Notes under the pieces: model-generated
Databases searched by the model: none
What the model was told of the DNA's origin: nothing
What the model saw: only the letters and a program-made list of their open reading frames with translations
DNA from: Tricholoma matsutake
Lineage: Eukaryota; Basidiomycota; Agaricomycetes; Agaricales; Tricholomataceae
Direction of reading: 5' to 3'
Length of the DNA stretch: 64,000 bases
NCBI GenBank assembly: GCA_026075535.2
Contig: AP026544.2
Span: 186,001-250,000 of the forward strand
Translations under genes and position numbers: made by a program
Shown here: positions 1 through 10,869 of the stretch, one piece after another
Position numbering within the stretch: position 1 is the stretch's first letter
Layout of the letters: the number at the start of each line of letters is the position of its first letter

Positions 1-2341
1 AGAATAGGTATACCTTCAGACTTGCAGCACAGAGCAAAATACTGCTTTGCTTGAGGAGAAGCACGGATCTATTATATATATATAAGCAGGGGAAAATAAA
101 TGAAAGAAGAAAAAAAAGACACCCGATTGACAAGTGCTAGAGTTTTTCCGAGGACATCCCCTGCAGTGAAATCAACAACATCATCTACCTCTTCATCATC
201 TGGAAGCTCATTGAGTTGGTTCCAGTCCGAGATCCAGTCATCATTGTCAACATTCATCATCATCCACATCCTCCACAGAGGCCATACCGTTTTTACTTGA
301 CCTCTTGTTTTTGGGGGTTTGAGGCTTCACTTTATTGATAAAGGCTTTTGCAGCGAGGTAGACAGTATGCTCCATGCATCTAGATACAATTAGAATATCA
401 ATATAGACAAAATCCTAGTCTCACCAAACCCGCTGATCCTGGGCATACCACTTCTGGACAGAATCAGGCATCGCTCGTTGGATCACCCGCAATGCTTTAT
501 CATTAGTTGTCAAGTTGTCAGCTGTCAGCCAACCAAGCTAATATACAGTATACATGGGTTGGCATTCTCATAGAACTAAAGATGAAACTCACCTTATGCC
601 TGATGTTGTACTGGTCAAGGACCTCAATAATCTTAACAGTGACATTTGCACCAGTATGACTGCCTTGTAGTTCTTTGAAGCCCAGTAGTTTGCTCTTCAG
701 CTCCCACTCTAATGGTTGATCAGACGGCACATCGATGTAGTGGGCAGTGATTGCCAAATATGGGTCATATGCTTTTGATGTCCAGGCATCAAACGTAATG
801 GAAACCCTGCTGGGCACACACTCAAAAAAAGTCAGACAAAAAGGAATACAGTTGAAAGAAGGCATGCCTCATTAAGACGCTGAATTGCCACTTTTGACTT
901 CTTGATGACCTCCTCCTGAAGCTTGGTTCGATGGGGGATATCCGACTCCTTTGTAGCTGGATGTTGATACTGCAAGAGTCGTCGAAACGGCGCTATTTCA
1001 ACAACACGGAATGACTGAAGAACAATTTAGAAACCACAGGATAAAAATAATCACACACTATGCTTACCTGGTCATCGGATACGACAAAGTCCATGATGTG
1101 CTCGAGAAGACCTTGTCGGCTCCATTTGACGTTTGGAATAGTCTTGACAAAACTGTCAAGACTCGTTTGGTTGGGAAGGCCTTCCAGCTTTTTAGTCTTT
1201 TGCTTTGGCAATGCGCATTGATCAGGGGCGATTTCTAGCTCTCGGCACCTTTGAATATACATGTCGCCGTGAGATGACCAGTGGCTGTAAAAGAAAATTT
1301 AGCAAGGTATATTTGTAACAAAACATTAATCAATTACCGCAAAATATGTGTATGCAAGGTGCTGTTGGCACCTTTTAAAAAGGCATGGTCCCGGCGGTAA
1401 CCTTTAGCGCTAATAAACGAACCTATGAGTGCAATAAAACATGATAAACACGAGGACGTACATGCAGGCCTTGCATAAATGGCCTTTTTCAACTTTACCC
1501 GTCGCCTTGTCCCAGATTTTGCCTGGTGTAAACATTACGCGTAAGTCTTGTGTATGTGGATCTTCTCCTCGATGGAAGTGCTTTCATGGTGGCTAAGAAT
1601 ACTTGTAAGTGAAGAGGTTGACAGAAAGGCCATGCAATTTACCATATGTTCGCGCTGAATCTCTTCCTTCATCTTCTCATATTTCTCCAGAGGATCCTCC
1701 GCCACTTCATCCTCAGCCTCATCAACTTTGTTACCAACTTCCTTTTGGATGTCAGATCACTTTCAATCACCCTTGTCTTCGGTTTTGATGTGGTAGGGCG
1801 GCGGGGTTTTGAAGTGGAAGTAGCTACCTTTGCAACAGAACCCTTTTCTGGGGATGGAGGGGCAGAGTTCGCATGTTTTCATTCAGGCTTGAACTTTGCA
1901 GCATTAGTGGGTTCTGAGATAAGCGAGATCAGCTGAGCAGTTAGCAGATAAGATGAACGAGTTCACTTTTCTCGCCAACTACACAGATGAAATTAGAGAT
2001 GAATGGTCGTGAATAGGAGATATGGAATGTAAATGCACGAATAAATTTTGATTGAAAGAATTTGCGGCTTTTGGGCGATTGGAATGTGGCACCTGCACCT
2101 GCCCTGTCGGATAGCTTTGGGACTCGTTTGCCGCTGACTTTTCTTGCTGGGGCTTTGTTCTTCAATCCTGGGAGAAGATCGTCCTCTCTGATGTCTGTTG
2201 AGCTGAGCTGTCGGATCTTTTGCACTTGCAAGTAGCAGGGTGGCTCTCATCACTCGTAGAGTTGAGCCATTCAATCTCCGTTGCATCCTTGAGCGTGCCG
2301 TCATCATTTAGTGCTGGTGCATCAGAGTCATGCATAGCGTG
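1..2341 (-). pseudogene. hAT-family transposase, decayed and cut by the left window edge
   Basis: Read on the minus strand, the pieces follow the order of basidiomycete hAT transposases. They are an N-terminal acidic/basic region from an ATG near 2341, a stretch with PLEKYEKMKEEIQ (about 1650-1720), a CxxC of BED-finger type (GHLCKAC, about 1450-1500), QTSLDSFV (about 1150-1190), the catalytic-domain start VSITFDAWTS (about 780-815), and further blocks to position 1 (SPQAKQYFA). Introns with good borders remain at 538-592, 380-424 and 69-122 (45-55 nt). Frame changes around 1950-2230, 1740-1790 and 260-300 show that the gene is dead. The C-terminal dimerisation domain would lie outside the window. 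The family assignment rests on remembered family motifs; no TIR or 8-bp TSD was found. Confidence 0.82.
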
Positions 2342-2464
2342 AAGCAAGAGCAGAAAAAAATATATTGACTTGGAAAAAATTATTTCCGGCCAAGTACGCA
2401 TCAAGTCAGGGCACATCATATCATATCATATTAATAACGTCAATGCACCTCTCCCCCCACAAAA

Positions 2465-2640
2465 GTTCGGTTCAAACCAGTCCGAACCCAGTTCCCCTGT
2501 CTACTCCAAGTCCAGAACCGAGAACCAGAACCATTCAGTCCAGAGGCTGGACTGAACTCGAACTGAACAGAACTGTCGGTTTGGTTCTGTCGGTTCCAGT
2601 TCTTTGTGTTGGTTCAGGACTGAACTTCAGCAACCCTATG
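2465..2640. repeat. degenerate GGTTC/CCAGT self-complementary repeat block
   Basis: A short tract is built from variants of CAGTCC, GAACC and GGTTC read in both directions, for example CCAGTCCGAACC and GGTTCTGTCGGTTCC. Similar but non-identical blocks occur at 36408-36570, 41996-42150 and 63925-63980. No coding potential is evident. The function is unknown. From 2641 to 3026 nothing else is recognisable. Confidence 0.5.
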
Positions 2641-3026
2641 CTTCAAAGGCTAGATGTAATTAAATTTATCAATACTCATTTACAACGATCATTAATGCCA
2701 TATCTGGACTTTAACCACTATGTATATGAGATGGAGAAAGCGACCGATGAAATATGTGGAATCAGTGGGGACCAACTTGAAGTTGGGAACTTGGGGATGA
2801 GCAGGCGTGATGCATTTGAATGGCATATAAATTAAGGGTAGCTGCATAGGCACTGTTGCATCACGGCCAAAGCAAAAAAAGACAGCATGCAAATGGAGGT
2901 GCGAATGGGCTGCCAAGTAGAGGAATGGCTGCCCAGCCGTTTGCTTGAGCATGCCTGGGCTGGGACATTTTAGCTGCCCACATCAGATATAAGAAATATG
3001 AATGCCTTTCAGATGGCTGAGGGATT

Positions 3027-3850
3027 AACTAAGCTAGAAAGCGCGTCAGCTTTCAATCTTTGATTACCTGCCGCCATACAGCTACACGTCGTGTACGCCA
3101 ATTTCCTGGGCTCAAGTAAAGGGCGGGCATTGCATACCTGACAGGGCAGAGTAAGAAGGGAGGCTCTCACCTTGGGAAGCCCATCCGAGTCATTGCCACT
3201 ACTCATGCCAACACTGATGCATACCCTGAACGCCAAACACTGCATCAGATATGGGAAGCATTAACAGCTTTGTCAAGGTGAATGGGCTTTGGGATGAACT
3301 AAAGTAAAGAAAAAAACGCGTCAGTTCTCAATCATTGATTGCCTGCTGCCGTACAGCTACACATCGCTTGCGCCAATTTCCCAGGCTCGAGTAAAGGGCA
3401 GGCGTTGCATATTTGACAGGGCAGGGTAAGAAAGGGGGCTGTCACCTTGAGGTGCCATCAGACGTGTTGAGAAGCTTATCGTCACTGCTACATCAAGCCA
3501 ACACCGGTGCATACGTGGAGGTGCATCCACCAAGCAGCTTGACTGGGCACCCCTGGAACAAAGTACCTCAGCCAACCACGTCAGATATAGGAAACATTAA
3601 CACCTTTGTGGAGGTGAATGGGCTTCAGGATTAACTAAAGTAGAAAACGCATCAGCTCTCAATCTTTTATCAGCTGCCACCCTGTTGCTATGTGCTGCTT
3701 GCGCCGATTTCCTGGGCATGAGCAATGGACAGGCATTGTGTAACTGATATAATGGGTAAAGGGGATCTCACCTCGAGTGGACATCTGACACTTGGATGTA
3801 CTGAAATTCCTGTCAAGGACTCTAGGGCGAGCTGCTGACAGGTTCAAGGG
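3027..3850. repeat. three diverged tandem repeats of about 270-335 bp
   Basis: Units start at about 3027, 3297 and 3633 with AACTAA(A/G), followed by GCGTCAG-type text, a CAATTTCC(T/C)GGGC core and a (T/C)TCACCT block. Each ends with TCAGATAT(A/G) and AATGGGCTT. A fourth, partial unit at about 4985-5130 carries the same AGTAGAAA and GGGGATCTCACCTCGAG text on the far side of the TET-like gene, so the repeats bracket that gene. No open frame is conserved between units. Confidence 0.75.
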
Positions 3851-3880
3851 GCCAGAGGTAACCCAAATATATGGTTGCAT

Positions 3881-3924
3881 GACGAAAAGTCAGACACAAC
3901 CGGGCAGGTGACAAAAAGTCAGAC
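3881..3924 (+). repeat. GACAAAAAGTCAGAC motif pair (left cluster)
   Basis: Two direct copies, GACGAAAAGTCAGAC (3881-3895) and GTGACAAAAAGTCAGAC (3908-3924). The second lies inside an imperfect hairpin whose arms are GCAGGT..GAC and GTC..ACCTGC. The same motif recurs at 5207-5808 beyond the TET-like gene. Confidence 0.7.
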
Positions 3925-4251
3925 CTGCAGGGCCAGGAAGTAAGAGCAACACACGCAGAAGTGAGGAAGGACAAGAGGGAGTTGAACTTGAACAAGAAGT
4001 CGAGCACTGCCACTTCAACTTGAACTTCCCGTGACTTGTTTATAATTATGTAAGGGTGTAAACATGTCCTAATGTCACATCTGATCGAGATCAGACAAGC
4101 CTTCAAGCTTCAAGTTCAGGCTTGGAGGTTCTATCAGGCCACTGGGGTCTCCACGTTCTCATTGTACTAGGAGCTAGAAAGCAAAAGACAATATATTACT
4201 GAGCAGATGAATGGGTCCAATTGTAATTTTACATACAATGCAGCTACTAAG

Positions 4252-4984
4252 TTAGCTCTGTTGTGCCATTGCACACAGCTCATCCATCGTAGAAAACAAA
4301 GAAAGACCAAAATCCTTACGTGCTGCCCTATGAACCTCTTCTGCTGCATGCTCGGCTGCCAAAGATCCATTAGCGTAGCTCTCCTCCTTCTGAAACCCAT
4401 GCTCAACCCATCGGAATAGACCACCAGCTGCATACTGCATGAAGGAGTACCAAATCTCGTGGGGTTGGATGGGGAGGTTCGAGTGGCTGATGACAGCTGA
4501 GGGAATGATGATGGATGTGCCTGAAGGAAACTCAATAACAATGCCACACTCCCATAGGATGAGGTGGCCGCCATGTGTTGAATCAAACTTTCCAACATTG
4601 GTTATAACACAGACTCTGAAGGTGAGGTTCCCCCAATCCACATGCCGATAGCACCAAGTCGCTGGGCCGAAGTTGAAAGATGTTGCTGCCATACTTCTTA
4701 CCCGCATTTTCCAGCCGACCAGCCAAGGTTGATGCAGTTTCCCCTGGCACCGACTGGGGATCTGGGGGGAGATTGTGGTCATCCAAAGAAGTCAGTTTTT
4801 GAGTAGGTGAGGGAGGTGGAGTAGGCTCTGGGGTGGTGAGGGGAGAATCGCTAAAAAGGCCGTGTCCACTGTCTAAATAGCCAAATACCTCCTCCCTTTC
4901 AATACTCAATACTATTGCTGACTTGAAATCAAACGATGGGTCATGGGCACTGATGGGGGTGGGCCAAGGTTTGTCCTGTGCCAA
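4252..4984 (-). pseudogene. TET/JBP-like 2OG-Fe(II) oxygenase, frameshifted
   Basis: The main frame (4782-4252) has a double-stranded beta-helix signature. It contains SFNFGPATWCYRHVD with the HxD pair (codons near 4644-4636), GGHLILWE, a distal histidine in IPSAVISHSNLP (codon 4485-4483) and SFMQYAAGGLFRWVEHGF. From memory, this matches a large Agaricomycete family that I believe carries the Tet_JBP-type oxygenase fold, which would oxidise 5-methylcytosine. The N-terminal part (4984 to about 4700) lies in another frame, so there is an indel near 4690-4740. The residue expected to be the 2OG-binding arginine before YSF is Trp (TGG, 4452-4450), one CpG transition from CGG. Both defects predict an inactive product. 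The fold is inferred from motifs alone; some other cupin/DSBH family is possible. Confidence 0.6.
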
Positions 4985-5206
4985 AGTATTTCAGCCAACT
5001 TTCTCTGATGTAAGACATATTCATTCATACTTTTTTTTCCATATGAGTGGATTTTGGGGTCAACTGTCAGTGAAGTAGAAACATCGGAAAGGGGATCTCA
5101 CCTCGAGGGGCCATCTGACACTTGGATGGGTTGAAAGAGGTGTTGATAGGTTTAACTTGTTACTTACCTGAACCTTTGTGTCAGCCAGGTGATCTGTTAA
5201 ATGAGT

Positions 5207-5808
5207 GATGAAAAGTCAGACCTGCAGGCAACCAGAAATGTAGGAGAGAACAGATGAGTTGTACAGATGATGGAAATATAGTGTTGAGTCTTCAAGGCGC
5301 CAAAGGTGACCCAAACGGCAAGCGGGAGGACTCAGAAGAAATCCACAGGCAACTTAAAGCTGAGGTTCAGAATCCAAGTCCAAATGTACGAGTAGGATTG
5401 AGTGACAAAAAGTCAGACTCAAGGCAGGTGACAAAAAGTCAGACCTGCAGGTAACAAAAAACAAGTAGGAGAAAATGGAGCACAGAAAGAAGCGGCAAGC
5501 TTCAAGTTGGAAGTAGTACTCGGACGAACTTGAACTTCAAGCTTTTAAGTTCAAGTTTGAACTTGAAACATCTGACTCAGCTGTCTTAAGTTCTCACACT
5601 AATGTAGGGTTAAGGTTAACTGCGGGCAAATCTTACACAGCCACCAAAATTCAAGTTCTGAGTCAAAGTGGTGGCAGCCCTTGAAGTTCTTGAAGCTTAA
5701 AGTCCGAGTCTCATTCTCGTCGTATCTTACCATATTCCTGGCAGCAGTTAAAAGTGCTGGTCTGACTTTTTGTCACCTGCACTGGTGTTGAGTCTGACTT
5801 CTTGTCAC
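5207..5808. repeat. GACAAAAAGTCAGAC motifs (right cluster), direct and inverted
   Basis: Direct copies lie at 5207-5221, 5402-5418 and 5428-5444. Inverted copies (GTCTGACTTTTTGTCAC and GTCTGACTTCTTGTCAC) lie at 5760-5776 and 5792-5808. Between them (5500-5700) is a block of self-complementary AAGTTCAAGTTTGAACTTG text that also occurs at 3975-4120. The clusters therefore flank the TET-like gene on both sides like subterminal repeats of a mobile unit. No TSD was found. Confidence 0.65.
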
Positions 5809-5890
5809 TCAAGTGCCACTGCTTGAAACCTCTAGTACCCAGTGACATTCATGTATAACTTGAAGTTCAAGGTTGCAGTGCTAGGACAAA

Positions 5891-6693
5891 ATGGCTGACC
5901 AGGAGAAATTTCATACCACAAGCACCTTTTTCAAAGACATTCCTTGGAAAATGGATGTTGTCTCTGCCCCCGGTGGTCTTGATAAACTAGAAATGGCGGT
6001 ATCTAATGTGTGTGTGAGTTGACTCACTTTTCAATTATTTTCTGTTAATGCTTATTCTGCTAAGGCGTACTTGGGTGTGATTCGTGAGCAGGAGAACTTG
6101 TGCCAATCCAGGTCAACATACTTTACAGGAATGGAGAAATTGATGGTCCTGTGAAGATTTTGTCTAACTGGTGACTTTCCTGAGAAAAAGGCCGACATAC
6201 TTGTGAAGGAACTTCTGAAGTATAGCCTCCTGGATGTAGTCACATTCGTTTTTGATACGGCATCAGAGAGCAATTCCAAAGAAAGGGGGGAAGTGCCATT
6301 CGTTGATAAGATTGTGCATCTCTTTTTCTCTGTAACACTACTTGCCTGTTTAAAAGTATACCTCTCAGGGCCATGCAACTATGTGTCACTTGCCCAAAGT
6401 CATCAAAACTGCAATCGGAAGCATGGAATCTGATAGCACATATATGTTTCTTAATGCAACGACTGTTGATGATTGGCTCTCTGCCTGTTATCACGCAGTT
6501 TGTCATGCCACGGGGAATGTTCACAGGGCGAAGATTATCCAAAACTTTGCAGCTGCTGCATTTCATCTGTCCTATCTTCTCCGAGTATGTGTGCCACACT
6601 CTCCATATTTTTTTCCCCCAACACTTTAGTCATCAGGGTAATTTGTACTTGCCCAATGACAAGAACGATCTCAAGGAGGCACTTGGAAACTAA
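5891..6693 (+). pseudogene. unrecognised, interrupted coding-like region
   Basis: Several in-line open stretches look protein-like. One starts with ATG at 5891 (MADQEKFHTTSTFFKD). A second at about 6043-6139 contains AKAYLGVIREQENLCQ. A third at about 6200-6260 contains LLKYSLLDVVTFVFDTASE. A fourth at about 6381-6600 contains KVIKTAIGSMESDSTYMFLNATTVDDWLSA, cut here to its readable parts. They lie in different frames and could be exons of one gene or a decayed gene. I do not recognise the family. Its position between the TET-like and deaminase-like genes is the only context. Confidence 0.35.
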
Positions 6694-7402
6694 GGGCATA
6701 ATTTCATGACAGACCTTTCCTAATGTTCACAACGTGTCAGATATGGTGTTTCAGTAGACCACGAGAATTTTGACATAGCGCCAGAAATGTTACAAAACCC
6801 TTTATTTATCGCTCTTGCCCTTAACTTCAAGTTGGAAGTACAAGGTCAGAAAGTGGACTTCGACATCCTACACTGGTGGACCTCGGATAATCCCTGTAGT
6901 GGCAGTGCTCCAGAATGCTGGACCCTGGGCGCCTGCCAGTGAAGTATACCCCCAACCACTGTTCTATGCCACTCAGGCTTTCAGAGTCTTCCTTCCATGC
7001 AAGTTGAACTTGTAGTTGAAATGATGTGTTGGAGCTGCAGTACAACATAGGATGAGCAAGTACAAGTGCATACAAAATGAGCTGGATCTGGAAGGAAAAA
7101 AAAACAATCCATAAACTTCCAACCAGCGATGCGATGACAACTACTTCTGAACCTGAACAGGTTCCTGCTTGAACTATCAGGGGGAACCATAAGCAGAAAG
7201 CATGAAATAAATAATGTGCATGGTTATACACGAACAGTGGGAAGATGAGGCTGGAATGAAAAAAAAATGTGCTACTTTTTACTGTGACTGAAAGATAGGA
7301 GACACAGTACTTGCACAGGAAAAACAAAACTCTGAAAAGCTCGTTCAACAAGATAATAAGCATCATATACAACCCAAAGGCCTCCATGCAGGTTTCGACC
7401 AT
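6694..7402. other. no recognisable gene
   Basis: An open frame exists on the minus strand (6827-7402), but its hydrophobic, low-complexity composition and lack of motifs suggest chance. The plus strand has a short piece reading LNFKLEVQGQKVDFDILHWW (about 6812-6870) that resembles a hAT-type phrase but is too short to assign. Confidence 0.4.
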
Positions 7403-8316
7403 TCATTCAACTCGGTGGTCAGACAGAAGTTGGCTAAAATTGGCTATAGCAGATGGTTGGGATTGAAAAAGATAAAAATGCTTACCTATGGAGGAATTCA
7501 ATATCCTCCTCCTTGTCAGGGTCTGGTATTGATACACCGCTACTGGCGGTTTCGATGCTCATGTTACTTTTGCGAGAGAGGTTATGGGTGTGTCCACGGC
7601 CAGTGTTCACCGACGAGTCATGGGCATTGAGGATTTCAAGTTGCTGATATGCAAAAAGTTGAAATTTCTGTATCATCGCCTCCAAAATATCACGAGGCAG
7701 CCACTCTGGCAATTCCACATCATAAAGATGGGCATGACGACCATGGACTTTAAATGCCTGATCTGAGATATCCTCAATTTTGATGAGTTTTATCAACTCC
7801 CAGCAAACAGGACAGCATAGCTTTGACACCAAAATCCATTGATCATGAAACTTCAGTCTCTGCACAACAAGTTAAAATAATGAATTTAAACCTCAAGGTA
7901 AGTGGATCAAGTACCTGGCTAAGCTCTTTAGATTTGGGGTCGTCCTTCTCTTCCAAAGTCGCTACATTACAGTAGGCAAGGAAAGTAGCCAAAATAGCCT
8001 CGCAATGTGTGCCTCCAGAAAACTCCAATGATGACTCAGGGTGGGCACCATTCTTCACCAGGTTCTGGAATATCGAGAATATCCTAATCTGCTCTGTCCA
8101 ATTGCCACTGGTATCAGCTCCAGGGACATGGTTTCTGACTTCGCAGATGTACTTCGCCGTCATTATTTTATAGTTCACCGAATGGGCCTTCAATGTGTCC
8201 TCGATTAAACCCTCCATGTAGGGCCAGGAACCGATTTTCACCCTAGAGCGGGGCATAATGAGGAGATTGAGATGGACGGGTTCACTAGGTGGGAGACCAC
8301 CAACATGTTTCTCCAA
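7403..8316 (-). CDS. OTT_1508-like (CMP/dCMP-deaminase fold) protein
   Basis: Exon 1 (8316-7915) carries THCEA, the HxE zinc/catalytic motif (His 8007-8005, Glu 8001-7999). Exon 2 begins at 7859 and carries SKLCCPVCWEL, the PCxxC-type zinc motif (about 7817-7803). A 55-nt intron (7860-7914, GTACTT...TGCAG) joins them in frame, with CAG codon then AGA. A second donor (CATAG|GTAAGC, near 7485) leads to a short last exon that could end at a TGA at 7403-7405. The order HxE, spacer, CxxC matches the deaminase superfamily, and the CCPVCW context matches the OTT_1508-like group that I recall as expanded in basidiomycetes. The frame continues upstream of 8316 (QHALEKHVGG), so the true start lies in an upstream exon I cannot place. 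No stop interrupts the domain, unlike its neighbours. The substrate is unknown: nucleic acid or free base. Confidence 0.72.
7860..7914 (-). other. 55-nt spliceosomal intron in the deaminase-like gene
   Basis: On the minus strand it starts GTACTTG after CAG and ends TTGTGCAG before AGACTGAAG. Removing it keeps one frame from KELSQ into RLKFHDQW. Its size and borders are typical of basidiomycete introns and support this being a genuine or very recent gene. Confidence 0.8.
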
Positions 8317-8427
8317 GGCATGCTGGCTCTTTAATTGGACATAAATCTATTTATATATTGTATGGTATGTTGACTGTAAGTACTAAACACGCCCTTCTCA
8401 ATCAGTCACAAGTACCAGCGGTTCTAT

Positions 8428-9125
8428 GATCACATGACCTAGCCGGTCCAAGGTAGCTTTTTTCCCATGATGGACACTATCTGTCCTGGCGTCTATGCCT
8501 GGCTCCTGAGATGAGACAAGGAAAGGGAGGAGGGAGAGACACTGGGAGAGATCATGGGGCTCAGGTCGGTCTTGAAGGCACAAGTCTGTGTGATTTGCGA
8601 GCAAATAAATGTATTTGGTTGCCCAAGCTCTTTTGCACGGACTCTGTGTTGGGAGGCCGAACTCAAGCCGGCACAGGTGAATGTACGTACATGAGTATAG
8701 TGCCAAAGAAAAAGAACAAGAAAAAGAAAAAGAAAACAGAAAAGAGGGGTAAGGGGTATGAGGGGTGGGAGAAAGAAGAAATCTTGAGTCCTTTGGACTA
8801 ACTAGCTCTATGTGAGTAATGGGAAAGGAAGCAGGACGAGAAAAATCTAACCTAATGAGCTCTATGTGAGTAATGGGAAAAGAAGCAGGACACGGAAACG
8901 AGACATGGGAGAGAATCTAAATAGGCGTATCATGAAAGAGGTGTATCGAAGAGACCAAGAAAGAGATGTATGAAAGAAAAAACAGATCGCTTACATAGAC
9001 CTTGGTCAAATGTTTTTGACCTGTTCAACCTTGGGATCACATGACCTAGCCAGTCCAAGGTAGCTTTATTCCCATGATCAACAGATTCTGGCGACCATTG
9101 TTCTGGACAGGCTAGGTCATGTGAT
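8428..9125. repeat. long-spaced direct repeat with an adjacent inverted copy
   Basis: GATCACATGACCTAGCC followed by GTCCAAGGTAGCTTT occurs at about 8429-8470 and again at about 9032-9075. An inverted GGCTAGGTCATGTGAT copy lies at about 9108-9123. Between them is a duplicated GCTCTATGTGAGTAATGGG block (about 8806 and 8859). The 8317-9150 stretch shows no gene. Confidence 0.6.
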
Positions 9126-9239
9126 TATATACTAGTGTGGCTCCAACACTCATTACTAGTCCTAACAGCCCAGTTGTAACTGGATTTCCAGACAACTGAC
9201 TGTTTGAGCTTATCCCACTATCTTACTACTCCTAATAGT

Positions 9240-10140
9240 CCAGTTGTTGGCATTCCCTGGGTTCCTGGTAACATCAATTATAATAGGCTGAAGCCCAGCA
9301 TGTAAGGCACATACACACCCGTACACCATACCAACTCAGCCTCTCAACAAGTCATTACTGTTTTAATTACTTGTTGGCCCGATGTTGGTTATTCAACCTA
9401 CCCAATCATGCTCTGTTCATTGCAATGTCTCAATGCCCTGAATCTCATAGCTACCAAAAATGGCCAAGGAGAAAAGTAGATGACTGACATTTTTTGTCGG
9501 TGAATTATTATCAGTGAATTACTGATATGTCGCAAACCAAAGAACACAATTTCCACTCATGCACCATTGATGTCTCCCTCTCGCATCACACTACTGGTTC
9601 ATAATCAGCTAGTGGTTGTCATTCACTAGGATCCCAGGAACGTCAACTGTAATATTTCGACCTGTGGAATTGCCAACACCCAGATCTCCTTTACCTTATG
9701 GCATGCACCAGTATCCCCTACTCAATGACAACTCAACAAGGGTTTATACCTTTAATAATTTGTTGGTTTTCCGACACAAGGGAGGTAAGTGATGATCTCA
9801 AATACCTGATCATGTCCCATTCATTGTAGTGTTCAGTGCCCTGCCACTTACACATCTTGTAGCTCACAAAACTGGCCAATGAGGCAAGTTGATGACCGAC
9901 ATTTTTTGTCGGTGAATTACTCATTTATTGAAAACACGTCATCATCATGTCATTCCACATGACCTTATCGTCTTCCTCTCGCCAAGATGATGACCGACAT
10001 TTTTTGTCGGTGAATTACTGCTTTATTCAAAACATGTCATCACTACGTCACCTCACATGACTCCTCTCGCCAAGATGATGACCGACTTTTTTTGTCGGTG
10101 AGTTACTGCTACGTCGCAAACACAAGAACACAAATTCCGC
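9240..10140. repeat. satellite-like tandem repeat, unit about 400 bp
   Basis: Successive copies share a block with CTCAACAAG, TTTAATAATT, TTGTTGG and GATCATGTCCCATTCATTG (about 9330-9435 and 9722-9842), then the ACCGACA hairpin, then GTCGCAAAC and CATCACACTAC. The same order reappears at 17925-18368 beyond the copia insertion, so one array was probably split or duplicated. No coding frame is visible. Confidence 0.7.
9479..10108. repeat. four copies of the ACCGACA(T/A)TTTTTGTCGGT hairpin
   Basis: GATGACCGACATTTTTTGTC followed by GGTGAATTACT occurs at about 9479 (one mismatch), 9890, 9988 and 10075. A fifth, slightly damaged copy is at 18118. The arms ACCGACA/TGTCGGT are perfect and the T-rich loop is short. 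Copies at 9890-10108 lie about 90-100 bp apart, so the hairpin multiplies more densely than the 400-bp unit. Confidence 0.75.
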
Positions 10141-10344
10141 CCATGTGCCATTGATTTCTCCCATCTTGTGCATTCTTGCTTCCTTCTCTCATCAACTCTA
10201 AGTTACTTTGCCCATCTTTTTCACCATTCCATCTTTTCATATGTAATTTTAAAATATATTAATTCCTTCTCAGCTTAGGCTCTCCGTTCCTCACCTATCA
10301 AATGATGGGACCATTTTGGTGGCCTCAGTTACTGCTACTTTGTA

Positions 10345-10605
10345 TTTTGAGTCAGCAGCAGAGGCCACATACCACGTCGGTTGAAAGTCACATGACTGGT
10401 AAATGTTTGGAGAGCTCAGCATGGTTATAAATTTATAAGCTGTTCAATGTAGTAATCTGCTTTTTGAGTCAGGAGGCCACATACCACAGCATCGGTCAAA
10501 AGTCACGTGACTGGTAAACATTTGGAGAGCTCAGCATGATCATAAATTTATAAGCTGTTCAATTTAGTAATCTGCTTTTTGAGTCAGGAGGCCACATACC
10601 ACAGT
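10345..10605. repeat. tandem repeat, unit about 112-115 bp, just over two copies
   Basis: GAGGCCACATACCAC recurs at 10361, 10473 and 10588. It is followed by GTCAC(A/G)TGACTGGTAAA, GGAGAGCTCAGCATG, ATAAATTTATAAGCTGTTCA and AGTAATCTGC. A stray half-unit lies at 11862-11905. It is non-coding. Confidence 0.75.
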
Positions 10606-10869
10606 GTCCATGATTATTCCCGCTACTTTAGTGCACCAAATGCAAAATGGTGCCAGATTGAAACATGTGATATTTTTGGACTGGTGAATGGACCGCATAA
10701 TTGATCTCACACCATCTGTGTCATTTGACAAACCTGTCCATGTGACTGTGCTTTGCATCCAAACACAGTTGCCAGTGTTTCACATTGTTCAGTTTTCAGT
10801 TCTCTCATTCAACGTCCAATGTTCAACCATGAGTGCACATATAGCCGGTCAAGCCATCTCTGTTGTCTT

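Noticed and set aside
3027..3850. Tandem exons of a gene family
   Set aside because: No reading frame is conserved among the three units.
6827..7402. A 191-residue minus-strand ORF
   Set aside because: It has hydrophobic simple composition, no motif, and overlaps plus-strand pieces that look more protein-like.
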